Positions 15,669 through 24,926 of a DNA stretch of 64,000 bases are shown here, piece by piece; position 1 is the first letter of the stretch, and every line of letters begins with the position of its first letter. Origin of the DNA: Branchiibius sp. NY16-3462-2 (GTDB taxonomy: Bacteria > Actinomycetota > Actinomycetes > Actinomycetales > Dermatophilaceae); assembly GCF_001594145.1 (NCBI RefSeq), contig NZ_LVCF01000038.1, positions 186,001 through 250,000 of the forward strand, read 5' to 3'. A program made the position numbers and the translations under genes. Under the pieces are notes generated by a model. The model saw nothing but the letters and a program-made list of their open reading frames with translations. It did no database searches and was not told the DNA's origin.

Positions 15669-18319
15669 CTGACTACCCCCAGCACTGGGAGGCCGATGTC
15701 GTCCTGCGGGACGGCTCGGTGGCCCAGGTGCGGCCCATCCGACCCTCTGACGGTGACGCACTGCGCGCGTTCCACGACGCCCAGTCACCCGAATCCACCT
15801 ACCTGCGCTTCTTCGCGCCGATGAAGCACCTGTCGGACAAGGACGTGCACCGCTTCACCCACGTCGACTACATCAATCGGGTCGCTCTGGTGCTGCGCAG
15901 CGGCGACCGTCTGGTGGGCGTCGGGCGGTTCGACCGGTTCGATGACGGCCGCAAGGCTGAAGTGGCGTTCAACGTCGCCGACTCCTTCCAGGGCCGTGGG
16001 GTCGGGTCGGTGCTGCTGGAGCACCTGGCCGCGATCGGTCTGGAACTCGGGGTGGAGGAGTTCGTCGCCGACGTCCTGCCGCAGAACGTCAAGATGCTGT
16101 CGGTGTTCACCGAGGCGGGTTATGCGGTGAAGCGGGCCTTCGAGGACGGCGTCGTGGCCCTGTCGTTCCCGATCGAGCCCACCTCGGCTTCGCGACAGGT
16201 CGTGGTGGCCCGGGAGCAGCGAGCCGAGGCCACCAGTCTGCGGGCGTTGCTGGCTCCGCAGTCGGTTGCCGTCGTGGGGGTCAGTGAGAAGCCGACCCGG
16301 CTGGGTCGGCGCGTGTGGCAGCAGGTGGTTGACGGCGGTTTCACCGGCGACCTCTTCGCGGTGAACTCGTCTGTGCACCAAGCGATCCCTGATGTGAAGA
16401 TCTACGAGCGGGTCACGGATCTGCCGCAGCCGGTCGATCTGGTGGTGATCGCCGTACCCGCAGCCGCGACGCTGGCCGTCGTCGACGATTGCACGACGCT
16501 CGGGGTGCGCGCGGTGACGGTTCTGTCGGAGGGATTCGCCGAAGCCGGCGGGGACGGTGTGCGGTTGCAGCGCGAACTCCTGCGCCGCGCCCGCTACGGA
16601 GGTATGCGGGTGCTGGGACCCAACTCCTTCGGGCTGATCAACGCAGAGACGCCGATCCGGCTGAACGCCTCGTTGGCTGACCGGTTGCCCGACCCCGGCG
16701 GCCTCGGCCTCTTCTCCCAGTCCGGTGCTCTCGGCGTCGCCGTTCTCGACTTCGCCCAGTTGCGGGGTCTGGGCATCAGCCAGTTCGTCAACGCCGGCAA
16801 CCGGGTCGACGTCTCCGGCAACGACGTGATGCAGTACTGGATCGAGCACGAGGAGACCACCCTGGTCGGGCTCTACCTCGAATCCGTCGGTAACCCGCGC
16901 AAGTTCTCCCGCATCGCGCGGCGCCTGTCCGAGCGCAAACCGGTGATCGTGATCAAACCGGGCACTTCGTCGTACGGCGTGCCCGCCGGTCACCGGGTCC
17001 GCGGCACCCACGCGGATCCCGAGGCGTTCCAGGCGATGCTGGACCAGGCGGGCGTCATCCGCGTCGACGATCTGCACCGGATGTTCGACGTGGCCCAGTT
17101 GCTGCTGCACCAACCGGCGCCACGGGGCCGCCGCGTGGCCATCGTCGGCAACTCCGATGCCCTCGGAGCCATCGCCGCCGACACCGCGGTCAGCCACGGG
17201 CTGGAGGTCACCCGCGGACCGGTGAACCTGCCTGCCGAGTCGGCTCTGGACGATATGCGCGAGGCGCTGCGTGACGCGTTCGCCGATGCATCCGTGGACG
17301 CCGTGGTCACCAACTTCATGCGCCAGCAGCAGGGCGACGGCCATGAAGTGGGCGCGATGCTCGCGGAGATCAGCTCGGTCAGCGAAAAACCCTGTGTGAC
17401 AACGATCCTCGGCGTTCAGGGAGTCTCGGATTCGCTGGCGTCGGGGACTCTGGAGGACGGTAGCCGCCGGGTGGTGCCCGCCTATCCGTTGCCCGAGGAC
17501 GCCGTACGCGCCCTGGCTCTGGCGGCCGGGCGCAGTGACTGGACGGCCGCTGACAGGGGCGAGTTGGTGCTCCCTGAGGGCATCGACCCCGAAGCTGCCG
17601 GCGCGTTGATCGATCGCGTCCTGGAGCAGAGCCCGCATGGCCGCGACCTGCAACCCGATGAGGTGCAGGAGTTGCTGGCGGCTTACGGCATCACGGTGTG
17701 GCCGGCGCGGCCGGTGAAGTCGGCCTCGCAAGCGGAGTCGGCGGCCAAGGACATCGGCTATCCGGTTGTGGTCAAGTCAGTGTCGCCGCGGGTGCGCAGC
17801 CAGACGATCACCGCTGTCCGCGCCGATCTGCGGCACAAGGTCGCCGTCCGTGACGCGTGGACCGCACTGCACGAAGCTCTCTCCCCGACCGGGGACGCAG
17901 AGTTGGTGGTCCAGCACATGGCCACACCCGGCGTCGCCTGCGTGGTCGAGTCCGGTGAGGACCCGCTCTTCGGTCCCGTTCTGCGGTTCGCGATCAGCGG
18001 CGCTCCCGAGGAGATGGGCGACGTCGGCTACCGGATCCCACCACTGACCACCGGCGACGTGAGCGACCTGATCGACTCGGTGCGTGCAGCGCCGCTGCTG
18101 CACAACGTCGGTGGCGGCGGAGTCATCGACCGCCCCGCCCTGGAGGACCTCATCGCACGCGTCGCGGTCCTGGCTGATCAACTGCCGCAGGTCGCTTCCC
18201 TGCGACTCAGCCCGGTCAACACCCACCCCGGCGGAGTCGACGTGCTGGACGCGCGCTGCTCGGTCGCGCCACCGCAGTCCCGTCAGGACACCGGCCGGCG
18301 GGCCCTGTCCTCCGGCTGA
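15665..18319 (+). CDS. GNAT acetyltransferase fused to ADP-forming acyl-CoA synthetase-like domains (Pat-type)
   Basis: An 884-residue protein. Residues about 1-170 are a GNAT domain (GRGVGSVLLEHLAAIGLELGV is the acetyl-CoA loop). Residues about 185-480 are a CoA-binding, succinyl-CoA-synthetase-alpha-like domain (PQSVAVVGVSEKPTRLGR; LGLFSQSGALG). A ligase domain and a C-terminal ATP-grasp domain (YPVVVKSVSPRV) follow. The organisation resembles bacterial protein lysine acetyltransferases (Pat), here with the GNAT domain at the N-terminus as in many actinobacteria. GHRVRG may occupy the site of the phospho-histidine loop, but I cannot judge synthetase activity. It probably acetylates metabolic enzymes such as acetyl-CoA synthetase. 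Confidence 0.85.
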   Translation: MTDYPQHWEADVVLRDGSVAQVRPIRPSDGDALRAFHDAQSPESTYLRFFAPMKHLSDKDVHRFTHVDYINRVALVLRSGDRLVGVGRFDRFDDGRKAEVAFNVADSFQGRGVGSVLLEHLAAIGLELGVEEFVADVLPQNVKMLSVFTEAGYAVKRAFEDGVVALSFPIEPTSASRQVVVAREQRAEATSLRALLAPQSVAVVGVSEKPTRLGRRVWQQVVDGGFTGDLFAVNSSVHQAIPDVKIYERVTDLPQPVDLVVIAVPAAATLAVVDDCTTLGVRAVTVLSEGFAEAGGDGVRLQRELLRRARYGGMRVLGPNSFGLINAETPIRLNASLADRLPDPGGLGLFSQSGALGVAVLDFAQLRGLGISQFVNAGNRVDVSGNDVMQYWIEHEETTLVGLYLESVGNPRKFSRIARRLSERKPVIVIKPGTSSYGVPAGHRVRGTHADPEAFQAMLDQAGVIRVDDLHRMFDVAQLLLHQPAPRGRRVAIVGNSDALGAIAADTAVSHGLEVTRGPVNLPAESALDDMREALRDAFADASVDAVVTNFMRQQQGDGHEVGAMLAEISSVSEKPCVTTILGVQGVSDSLASGTLEDGSRRVVPAYPLPEDAVRALALAAGRSDWTAADRGELVLPEGIDPEAAGALIDRVLEQSPHGRDLQPDEVQELLAAYGITVWPARPVKSASQAESAAKDIGYPVVVKSVSPRVRSQTITAVRADLRHKVAVRDAWTALHEALSPTGDAELVVQHMATPGVACVVESGEDPLFGPVLRFAISGAPEEMGDVGYRIPPLTTGDVSDLIDSVRAAPLLHNVGGGGVIDRPALEDLIARVAVLADQLPQVASLRLSPVNTHPGGVDVLDARCSVAPPQSRQDTGRRALSSG

Positions 18320-18372
18320 TTCCGGTGGCTGATCCACACGCCCGCCTCACGCGCTGGGTCCGAAGTGCGAAG

Positions 18373-18978
18373 ATGGCCAGCATGTCGGTCACTCGTCAGG
18401 TCACCTCCGCGTCGCTGCCCAAGGCACTGGTCGATGACATCTCCAACGCCGGGTACTACCCCGCGCTGGTGTGCGACGTCGTGGCGGCCGCGCTCGGCGG
18501 CGACCAGGTGGTGTCCCATCTGGTGCACTGCGAGACGACCTTCGATGCCACCACGGTCCGGCGGCACATCACCGTGCTGATCCTGACCCCGAGCCGCCTG
18601 GTGCTCGCCCACACTGACGACCACGGGCCCGCTGAGACCGAGGGCGCCGGATCCTTTGCGACTGCGACGACCGAGACGGTGCCGTTGACGGCGGTACGTG
18701 GGGTGATGCTGGCCCACGTCGTGGCCGATCCGGAGAACTACGAACCCGGTTCGCTGGGCCGCGAACTCACCGTCACGATCGGGTGGGGCACGGTGTCCCG
18801 GGTGGATCTGATGCCCGCGAGTTGTGCCGATCCCGAGTGCGAGGCCGACCACGGGTACGACGGCACCATCACCGGCGACGACGTCGCGTTACGGATCAGT
18901 GCCGACGCGGACGGTGACGCTGTCCTCCAGCAGGCGGTCCGGTTCGCCGCCGCGCTCTCGGCCGCCCTCGCCGGTTGA
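18373..18978 (+). CDS. DUF5998 family protein
   Basis: A 201-residue actinobacterial protein of DUF5998 with no known function. It lacks membrane helices and is rich in beta strands. C-terminal CADPECEADHGYDGTITGDDVALRISADADG is typical of the family. ATG 18373 and ATG 18382 are both possible starts; the second has its own weak GAAG upstream. Its stop overlaps the TTG start of the phosphodiesterase gene, so the two are coupled. A link to phosphodiester or nucleotide metabolism is suggested only by that coupling. Confidence 0.75.
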   Translation: MASMSVTRQVTSASLPKALVDDISNAGYYPALVCDVVAAALGGDQVVSHLVHCETTFDATTVRRHITVLILTPSRLVLAHTDDHGPAETEGAGSFATATTETVPLTAVRGVMLAHVVADPENYEPGSLGRELTVTIGWGTVSRVDLMPASCADPECEADHGYDGTITGDDVALRISADADGDAVLQQAVRFAAALSAALAG

Positions 18979-20120
18979 GCACCGACCTGCCCGTCCCCGG
19001 CTACGGCGGCAACGACCTGGCCGGGGTGCTTCCGCGCGTCGTGGCCTCGCTGGGGGTCCGCCACTCGCCGTACGCCGAGTGGTTGCCCGCCCTGGCACCG
19101 GCGCGATCCGCCGTGGTCGTCCTGGTCGACGGCCTCGGGCTGGAGTTGCTGCGCACCCGCAGCGGTCACGCGCCGTACCTGCGCAGCCTGCTCGCCACGG
19201 CACCAGACCAGGCCGGAAACGCCGGATTCCCCTCGACCACGGCGACCAGCATGGGCACCTTCGGCACGGGGTTGCCGCCCGGTCAGCACGGACTGGTCGG
19301 CTACGTGGTGCGCGACCCCGCCCGGGATGTCCTCTTCAACGAACTGGACTGGATCAACGGGCCGGATTCGCTGCGCTGGCAACCGAATCCGACGGCGTTC
19401 GAGATTGCTGGTCGCGACGGCGTCGAGGTCACGATGATCGGTGCGGACTACTTCGACGGGTCCGGACTGACCCGGGCCGCGCTGCGGGGAGCCAGGGTCG
19501 TCAGTGCCTACCGCCTCGCCGATCGGGTCGATCTAACGCTGGCGGCGCTGCGCGGCAGGGGACGACGGCTGGTCTACCTCTACTGGGGCGACATCGACCG
19601 GATCGGCCACACCAGCGGCCCTGCCTCGCTGCAGTGGGTCGAGGAACTCGAGCGGGTCGATGCCGAGTTGGCCCGGTTGGCGGCCGCGCTGCCCGGGGGA
19701 GTGTCGCTGACGATCACCGCTGATCACGGCATGGTCGATGTGCCCTTCGAGGACCGGGTCGACCTGGCCGCCGATGCCGAGTTGGTGGCCGGGGTGCACC
19801 TCACCGGCGGCGAGCCACGCGCCCCGCAGCTCTACACCGTGCCCGGTGCGGCCGCCGACGTCGCGGCGACCTGGCGCACCCGGATGGCGGACGACGCGTG
19901 GGTGCTCACCCGCGAGGAAGCCATCGACACCGGTCTGTTCGGCCCGGTCGCGGCCGGCGTCCGCGACCGGATCGGCGATGTCCTGGTGGCGATGCGCTCG
20001 ACCGGCTGCGTCTACGACTCACGCACGATCAAACCGGTGCTGCTCGAACTCGTCGGCCAGCACGGCTCACTCACCGATGCCGAACTGCTCGTGCCGGTGC
20101 TGCACGCGCCGGCGTCCTGA
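18975..20120 (+). CDS. Alkaline phosphatase superfamily nucleotide pyrophosphatase/phosphodiesterase
   Basis: A 381-residue enzyme of the alkaline phosphatase superfamily (type I phosphodiesterase/nucleotide pyrophosphatase branch). Metal and nucleophile motifs are in order: VVVLVDGLGLELL (Asp), NAGFPSTTATSMGTFGTG (nucleophile Thr), YWGDIDRIGHTSG (Asp, His) and ITADHGMVDVP (Asp, His). No signal peptide is seen. Substrate could be nucleotides, nucleotide sugars or phosphodiesters. The start is TTG inside the preceding stop (TTGA), a weak start that implies dependence on upstream translation. Confidence 0.85.
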   Translation: MSTDLPVPGYGGNDLAGVLPRVVASLGVRHSPYAEWLPALAPARSAVVVLVDGLGLELLRTRSGHAPYLRSLLATAPDQAGNAGFPSTTATSMGTFGTGLPPGQHGLVGYVVRDPARDVLFNELDWINGPDSLRWQPNPTAFEIAGRDGVEVTMIGADYFDGSGLTRAALRGARVVSAYRLADRVDLTLAALRGRGRRLVYLYWGDIDRIGHTSGPASLQWVEELERVDAELARLAAALPGGVSLTITADHGMVDVPFEDRVDLAADAELVAGVHLTGGEPRAPQLYTVPGAAADVAATWRTRMADDAWVLTREEAIDTGLFGPVAAGVRDRIGDVLVAMRSTGCVYDSRTIKPVLLELVGQHGSLTDAELLVPVLHAPAS

Positions 20121-20128
20121 ACGAGCGG

Positions 20129-20134
20129 GATACT
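20129..20134 (+). promoter_or_regulatory. Candidate -10 box GATACT before tdk
   Basis: GATACT ends 7 bases before ATG 20142. This would allow tdk to be transcribed, leaderless, independently of the upstream operon. Confidence 0.35.
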
Positions 20135-20141
20135 GGACCCC

Positions 20142-20837
20142 ATGGCCGATCTGGTGTTCTTCGCCGGGACGATGGACTGCGGTAAGTCCACCCTGGCGCT
20201 GCAGATGGACCACAACCGGCGTGCTCGCGGCCACCGGGGGGTGCTCTTCTGCAAGTTCGACCGCGCCGGGCAGGAGATGATCTCCTCCCGGTTGGGCCTG
20301 CAACGCCCGGCAGTCGAAGTCGGCGACGACATGGATTTCTGGGCCTACCTGGTCGACCTCGCCGTGGGCGGGACGGTGGTGCAGTACCTCATCTGCGACG
20401 AGGCCCAGTTCTACACCGCCGCCCAGGTCGAGCAGTTGGCCCGGATCGTCGATGAGATGGACATCGACGTCTACGCCTTCGGGATCACTGCCGACTTCCG
20501 CACCCAGCTCTTCCCCGGTTCCAAGCGACTGGTCGAACTCGCCGACCGCGTCCAGGTGCTGCAGGTCGAGGCGCTGTGCTGGTGCGGCCGCCGGGCCACG
20601 CACAACGCCCGGTTGGTCGACGGCGAGATGGTCACCGAGGGGGAGCAGGTGATCGTGGGCGATGTCGACGATTTCGAAGCCCGCGCGTCGCTCCCGGATT
20701 CGGGCGATACCGCAAACCACAGTGGGACAGTGGAATACGAGGTGTTGTGCCGGCGCCACCACATGCGCCGGATGACCTCCGCACGGGCGCAGCAGGCCGC
20801 GGCCCAGGTGCTGCCGTTCGACGAAGTGCGTCCGTGA
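20142..20837 (+). CDS. tdk: Thymidine kinase
   Basis: Type II thymidine kinase, 231 residues, which phosphorylates thymidine for the dTTP salvage route. GTMDCGKST at 9-17 is the P-loop, CDEAQFY holds the Walker B/catalytic region, and GITADFRTQLFPGS is the family-specific segment before the lasso. CWCGRR and the later CRRHH supply the structural zinc site. The stop overlaps the start of the MFS gene (GTGA). The dUTPase gene elsewhere in the window acts on the same nucleotide pool. Confidence 0.93.
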   Translation: MADLVFFAGTMDCGKSTLALQMDHNRRARGHRGVLFCKFDRAGQEMISSRLGLQRPAVEVGDDMDFWAYLVDLAVGGTVVQYLICDEAQFYTAAQVEQLARIVDEMDIDVYAFGITADFRTQLFPGSKRLVELADRVQVLQVEALCWCGRRATHNARLVDGEMVTEGEQVIVGDVDDFEARASLPDSGDTANHSGTVEYEVLCRRHHMRRMTSARAQQAAAQVLPFDEVRP

Positions 20838-22432
20838 CCGACGACCGCGGGCCGGACCCGCACGAGGACCAGACCCCCTTCCGGTACGCCGATGGGTCGC
20901 CGATGTGCCCCGACGAGGCTCCGACGTGGCCGCCGCTGCGCGTTCGACGCCAGGCAGTGACCGCGCCGCTGCCACAGGTCGAGCGGACCGAGCCAGCGCC
21001 CGTCGCTGACAGTGACTCACAGGACAGCGACGCGGACGACACCACCCAGACGGTGACGTCGCCGCGGAAGGGTCGACGCGTCGTACGGGCGACCAAAGCC
21101 GCACCGAGTCGGTTGTTGCACGCCACCCGGCGCGCCACCGAGGCCCAGGGCGCGGGGGAGAGCGGCCTGTCCCGGTTGATCGAGGTGCACGCCCTGAGTT
21201 CGGCCGGCGACGCGGCGCTGGCGGTCGGCCTGGCCGGCACGGTGTTCTTCGCGGTGCCCAACGGGCAGGCCCGCAGTCAGGTGCTGTTGTTCCTGCTGCT
21301 CACGATGCTGCCGTTCGCGATCATTGCGCCCCTGGTGGGTCCGATGCTGGACCGGTTCCGGCGCGGGCGGCGGTGGGCGATTGGCGCCACGCTGGCGGGG
21401 CGAGCCTTCCTGTGCTGGGTCACCGCGCAGACGATCGAGGACCATTCGAACTGGCTATTCCCTTGTGCGCTGGGCGTTCTCGTACTCTCCAAGGCTTACC
21501 TGGTGACCCGGTCGGCGGCGGCGCCCCGGTTGTTGCCGCCGCAGCTGACGTTGGTCGAGGCCAACGGCCGACTGTCGCTGGCCGGCGTCATCGGTGCCGG
21601 GGTCGGCGGTGTGCTGGCGGGGGTGGCCGCCAAGGTCGGCCCGGCGTGGTCGCTGCGAGTGGCCTTCCTGCTGTTCGTCATCGGCACGGTGCTGGCCATC
21701 CTGCTGCCGGCGCGGGTCGATTCCAGCGCGGGTGAGGAACCCACCGATCTGGTGGATCTGGCGCGTGGCCAGGGGATGTCGGCCCTGGGCATCGGGCCGG
21801 ACGTGGTCACCGCGCTGCGGGCCAACGCCGGTCTGCGGTGGTTGTCCGGCTTCCTGACGATCTTCCTGGCGTTCCTGGTGCGCGCGCATCCGTTCCCCGG
21901 GTGGGAGGACCGCCAGACGTTGCTGTTCGCCCTCGTGCTCGGTGCAGCGGGTGTGGGCAATGCGCTCGGCACGGTCATGGGGGCGCTGCTGAAGATCGCC
22001 AGCCCGCGGATGATCGTGCTGGGCACGTTGCTCGCGGACGCCGTCGTCATCCTGGTCGCAGCGGTCCGGTTCAGCATCGTCACCGCGGTGCTGGTCGGTC
22101 TGGTCGCCGGCTTCGGCCAGCAACTGGGCAAGCTCGCACTGGACTCACTGATCCAGGACACCGTGCCGGAGGAGCGCCGCACGAGCGTCTTCGGCCGCTC
22201 AGAAGCACTGCTTCAGTTGTCCTGGGTCTTCGGCGGATTGGTAGCGGTGATCGTCCCGCTCAACGCGACGGTGGGCACCATCGTCGCTGCGGTGCTCGTG
22301 GTGGGGTGGACCGCCGTGGTGATCACCTGGCACACCGGTCACCGGCTCCCGGTGCCCCGGCGGGCACGGACGCGCGGCGCGAGGGCCGGGGACGTCGATC
22401 CGTTCAGTCCCGGGCGCGACGACCGAACATGA
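20834..22432 (+). CDS. MFS transporter with long cytosolic N-terminus
   Basis: A 532-residue major facilitator protein. The first 110 or so residues are acidic and polar (RTEPAPVADSDSQDSDADD), then a basic stretch precedes the first helix. About 11-12 hydrophobic segments follow, such as VLLFLLLTMLPFAIIAPLVGP, which with MLDRFRRGRRWAIG forms the loop 2-3 signature. The substrate cannot be inferred. Start GTG overlaps the tdk stop. Its last 29 bases overlap the convergent sepH gene. Confidence 0.82.
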   Translation: MTDDRGPDPHEDQTPFRYADGSPMCPDEAPTWPPLRVRRQAVTAPLPQVERTEPAPVADSDSQDSDADDTTQTVTSPRKGRRVVRATKAAPSRLLHATRRATEAQGAGESGLSRLIEVHALSSAGDAALAVGLAGTVFFAVPNGQARSQVLLFLLLTMLPFAIIAPLVGPMLDRFRRGRRWAIGATLAGRAFLCWVTAQTIEDHSNWLFPCALGVLVLSKAYLVTRSAAAPRLLPPQLTLVEANGRLSLAGVIGAGVGGVLAGVAAKVGPAWSLRVAFLLFVIGTVLAILLPARVDSSAGEEPTDLVDLARGQGMSALGIGPDVVTALRANAGLRWLSGFLTIFLAFLVRAHPFPGWEDRQTLLFALVLGAAGVGNALGTVMGALLKIASPRMIVLGTLLADAVVILVAAVRFSIVTAVLVGLVAGFGQQLGKLALDSLIQDTVPEERRTSVFGRSEALLQLSWVFGGLVAVIVPLNATVGTIVAAVLVVGWTAVVITWHTGHRLPVPRRARTRGARAGDVDPFSPGRDDRT

Positions 22433-23669
22433 TGTCGTCCCAGCTGGGCACGCTGGGCCGACCGGACCGGGACGCTGACGGGCGTTCGGGAACGTCCGTT
22501 GCGTCGTCCTCGTCGATGACCTCACCACCGACGGTGGGCGCGTCGTCGAGATCGATCTGTGTGTCCTCGTCGATGACTGTTTCGCCCTCGGAGATGTCGT
22601 CGTCGTACAACTCGGCGTCGGCGAAGTCGTCCTGGGCCAGCGCCTCGGTGAGGACCTGCTCCGGCGGCGTGGGGTCGTCGACCTGGGTGAACAGGTCGAC
22701 CGTGCCGGTCACCGGATCGATCTCGTCGGCATCGGTCGGCGTGGCCTCCGGCTCCCGCGCGGGCGCGTTCTCCGCCGGCGGCTCAGTGGCTGCAGCGCTG
22801 CGCTGACGGCCCTGCTTGTTGCGTCGGTTGGCGCCCCGGCGACGGATCGCCGACACCAGATCGACGGGCGCCCCGTCCTGCTCAGGTTCCTGCTGCGGCT
22901 CTGCGGCGGCCGCCAGCGGTGCCGTGTCATCGTCCTCGACGACTGTCGGCTCGGGTTCGGCCGCAGCAGGCTGAGGGGCTGGTTCACCGCTGCGGGAGAA
23001 GGGTCCAGCAGGGCGGCCGGGTCGCCGCGGCGGGGCAGCGGCCCCGTGTTCCAGACCGCCCTCGGCGATCACGTCGTACGGCGCGGCCACCCGCCCGGCA
23101 GGGATCAGGCCGGCGGGGGAGTCGTCCTCGCTGAGCCAGCGGGACTCATCGTCGATGGGCACGGCTCGGCGGTCGGACGGGTCGAACGCCCATTCCGCCC
23201 GGCGGGCGCGCCCACCGGCCTCGAAGGCGCACACGACGGTCCACGCGTTGGTGGTGACATCGCGCACGGCGTCCCAGTCCAACTCCTCGGCGTCAACACC
23301 GCGACCCGCAAGGCGCTCGGCGACCTGCTCGGCGAAGGTGCCCTCCGGGGTCGGCAGACCCTGGACCAGTGATGAGACGTACTGTCGTTCGGAGCGGATC
23401 GGCGGTTCGTACCGCTCGACGCGGCTGACCTCCCAGCCGGTGCGTTCGGCGACCTCGTGCACGGTTCCGCCGGCGCGCAACATGGACTGGACGTCTTTGG
23501 CGGTGGCGGGTGCCGCCAACTCCGGCAACTGCGCGGCCGGCCGCGGGGCGCGGCGCAGCGTCGCACGCAACTCGTCACTGAGCGCGAGGGTGAACTCGGC
23601 CCCGTTGTCGTCGGAGAGCACCAACTGCCCGCCGTCGTCGCTCACGCGCGTGAAGTGCAGCTCACTCAT
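22404..23669 (-). CDS. sepH: Septation protein SepH
   Basis: A 421-residue actinobacterial cell-division protein that binds FtsZ and stimulates its assembly. The N-terminal DUF3071 domain starts MSELHFTRVSDDGGQLVLS and includes a helix-turn-helix (SMLRAGGTVHEVAERTGWEVSRVERYE). A long acidic and proline-rich linker follows. The conserved C-terminal tail reads SVPSWDDIMFGRR. ATG 23669 is preceded by GGGGCGGGA on the minus strand. The frame is open to 23771 but that extension is not conserved. The tail motif is encoded within the overlap with the MFS gene. Confidence 0.92.
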   Translation of the reverse strand: MSELHFTRVSDDGGQLVLSDDNGAEFTLALSDELRATLRRAPRPAAQLPELAAPATAKDVQSMLRAGGTVHEVAERTGWEVSRVERYEPPIRSERQYVSSLVQGLPTPEGTFAEQVAERLAGRGVDAEELDWDAVRDVTTNAWTVVCAFEAGGRARRAEWAFDPSDRRAVPIDDESRWLSEDDSPAGLIPAGRVAAPYDVIAEGGLEHGAAAPPRRPGRPAGPFSRSGEPAPQPAAAEPEPTVVEDDDTAPLAAAAEPQQEPEQDGAPVDLVSAIRRRGANRRNKQGRQRSAAATEPPAENAPAREPEATPTDADEIDPVTGTVDLFTQVDDPTPPEQVLTEALAQDDFADAELYDDDISEGETVIDEDTQIDLDDAPTVGGEVIDEDDATDVPERPSASRSGRPSVPSWDDIMFGRRARD

Positions 23670-23790
23670 CGTCCCGCCCCATGTCGGATGTGCCAGATCG
23701 GTGTGCGCCGGTGCTGGACCGGCCCACCGCCCAACGATGCCACGCCGGACCCGAAGGAATGCCGGTGGCACGCCGGAGCGGCAGTGCTCG

Positions 23791-23796
23791 TAGGGT
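23791..23796 (+). promoter_or_regulatory. Candidate -10 box TAGGGT before the ferrochelatase gene
   Basis: TAGGGT ends 6 bases before GTG 23803, with no ribosome site of its own in between. This supports a leaderless transcript starting at that GTG rather than the in-frame TTG at 23797. Confidence 0.4.
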
Positions 23797-23802
23797 TTGG
23801 AT

Positions 23803-24921
23803 GTGTCTACTTCTCAGCCTGCGCCGGCCTCCGTCGAGCCGTACGACGCCGTCGTGCTGCTCTCGTTCGGCGGCCCTGAGGGCCCGGAGGAGGTCATGCC
23901 GTTCCTGCGACGGGTGACCGGCGGCCGGGGGATCCCCGATGAGCGGCTGGCCGAGGTTGCCCACCACTACGACCGCTTCGGCGGCAAGAGCCCGATCAAC
24001 GATCAGTGCCGGGAGTTGCGCGCCGCCCTGGAGGGCGACCTGCGCCGCCGCGGCATCGACGTACCCGTGCTGTGGGGTAACCGCAACAGCAAACCGTTCC
24101 TGACCGACACATTGCGGGACGCGTACGACGCGGGCGCCCGCCGGGTGCTGGCCGTCACCACCAGCGCCTACTCCTGTTACAGCTCCTGCCGGCAGTACCG
24201 CGAGAACATCGCCGACGCACTGCAGGCGTTGCAGGACGAGGGTCGTGAACTGGTGGTCGACAAGGTCCGTCAGTACGCCACCCACCCCAGCTTCGCGCGG
24301 GTCAATGCCCGGTTGGTCACCGACGCGGTGCGCCAGATCGGGCAACCGGACGATGACAAGCTGCGGATCGTCTTCGTCACCCACTCGATCCCGGAGGCGA
24401 TGGACGACACCTCCGGGCCGGGCGACGGCGAGGGAAACCTCTACGAGCACCAGCACGATGAGATCGCGCACGTGATCCTGGACGAGGCCGGCTTCACGCT
24501 GGACCGCGAACTGACCGGTGCCCTGGTCTACTGCTCGCGCTCTGGTCCGCCGACCCAGCCGTGGCTGGAACCGGACGTCAACGACCACCTGCGCTCGCTG
24601 GCCGCCGACGGCATCACCGACGTCGTGGTCGCCCCGATCGGCTTCATCTCAGATCACATGGAGGTCAAGTTCGACCTGGACGTCGAGGCGCGCGAGACCG
24701 CCGACGAACTCGGCCTGAACATGGTGCGGGTGCCCACGGTGGGGGTCGATCCCGAGTTCGTCATCGGACTGGTCGATCTGATGACCGAGCGGGCGGCCCA
24801 GGCCCGCAACGTGCCGGTGGAGATGGTCGCGTGGCCCGGTGAGGCGATGCCGCCGGTCTGCCGCCCCGGCTGCTGCCCCAATCTGCGTGAGGCACGTCCC
24901 GCCGCGTGTGGCATGGACTGA
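23803..24921 (+). CDS. cpfC: Coproporphyrin III ferrochelatase (CpfC/HemH)
   Basis: Inserts ferrous iron into the porphyrin ring; 372 residues. AVVLLSFGGPEGPEEVMPFLRRV opens the fold, FVTHSIPEAMD carries the catalytic His, and VVVAPIGFISDHMEVKFDLDVEA contains the conserved SDH-E motif. The C-terminal CRPGCCPN plus final CGMD supply cysteines for the [2Fe-2S] cluster found in actinobacterial ferrochelatases. HemE, CgoX and HemQ genes are 28 kb away, which places this enzyme third in the coproporphyrin-dependent route, before HemQ. The inositol phosphatase gene starts 5 bases after its stop. Confidence 0.93.
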   Translation: MSTSQPAPASVEPYDAVVLLSFGGPEGPEEVMPFLRRVTGGRGIPDERLAEVAHHYDRFGGKSPINDQCRELRAALEGDLRRRGIDVPVLWGNRNSKPFLTDTLRDAYDAGARRVLAVTTSAYSCYSSCRQYRENIADALQALQDEGRELVVDKVRQYATHPSFARVNARLVTDAVRQIGQPDDDKLRIVFVTHSIPEAMDDTSGPGDGEGNLYEHQHDEIAHVILDEAGFTLDRELTGALVYCSRSGPPTQPWLEPDVNDHLRSLAADGITDVVVAPIGFISDHMEVKFDLDVEARETADELGLNMVRVPTVGVDPEFVIGLVDLMTERAAQARNVPVEMVAWPGEAMPPVCRPGCCPNLREARPAACGMD

Positions 24922-24926
24922 TCGGC

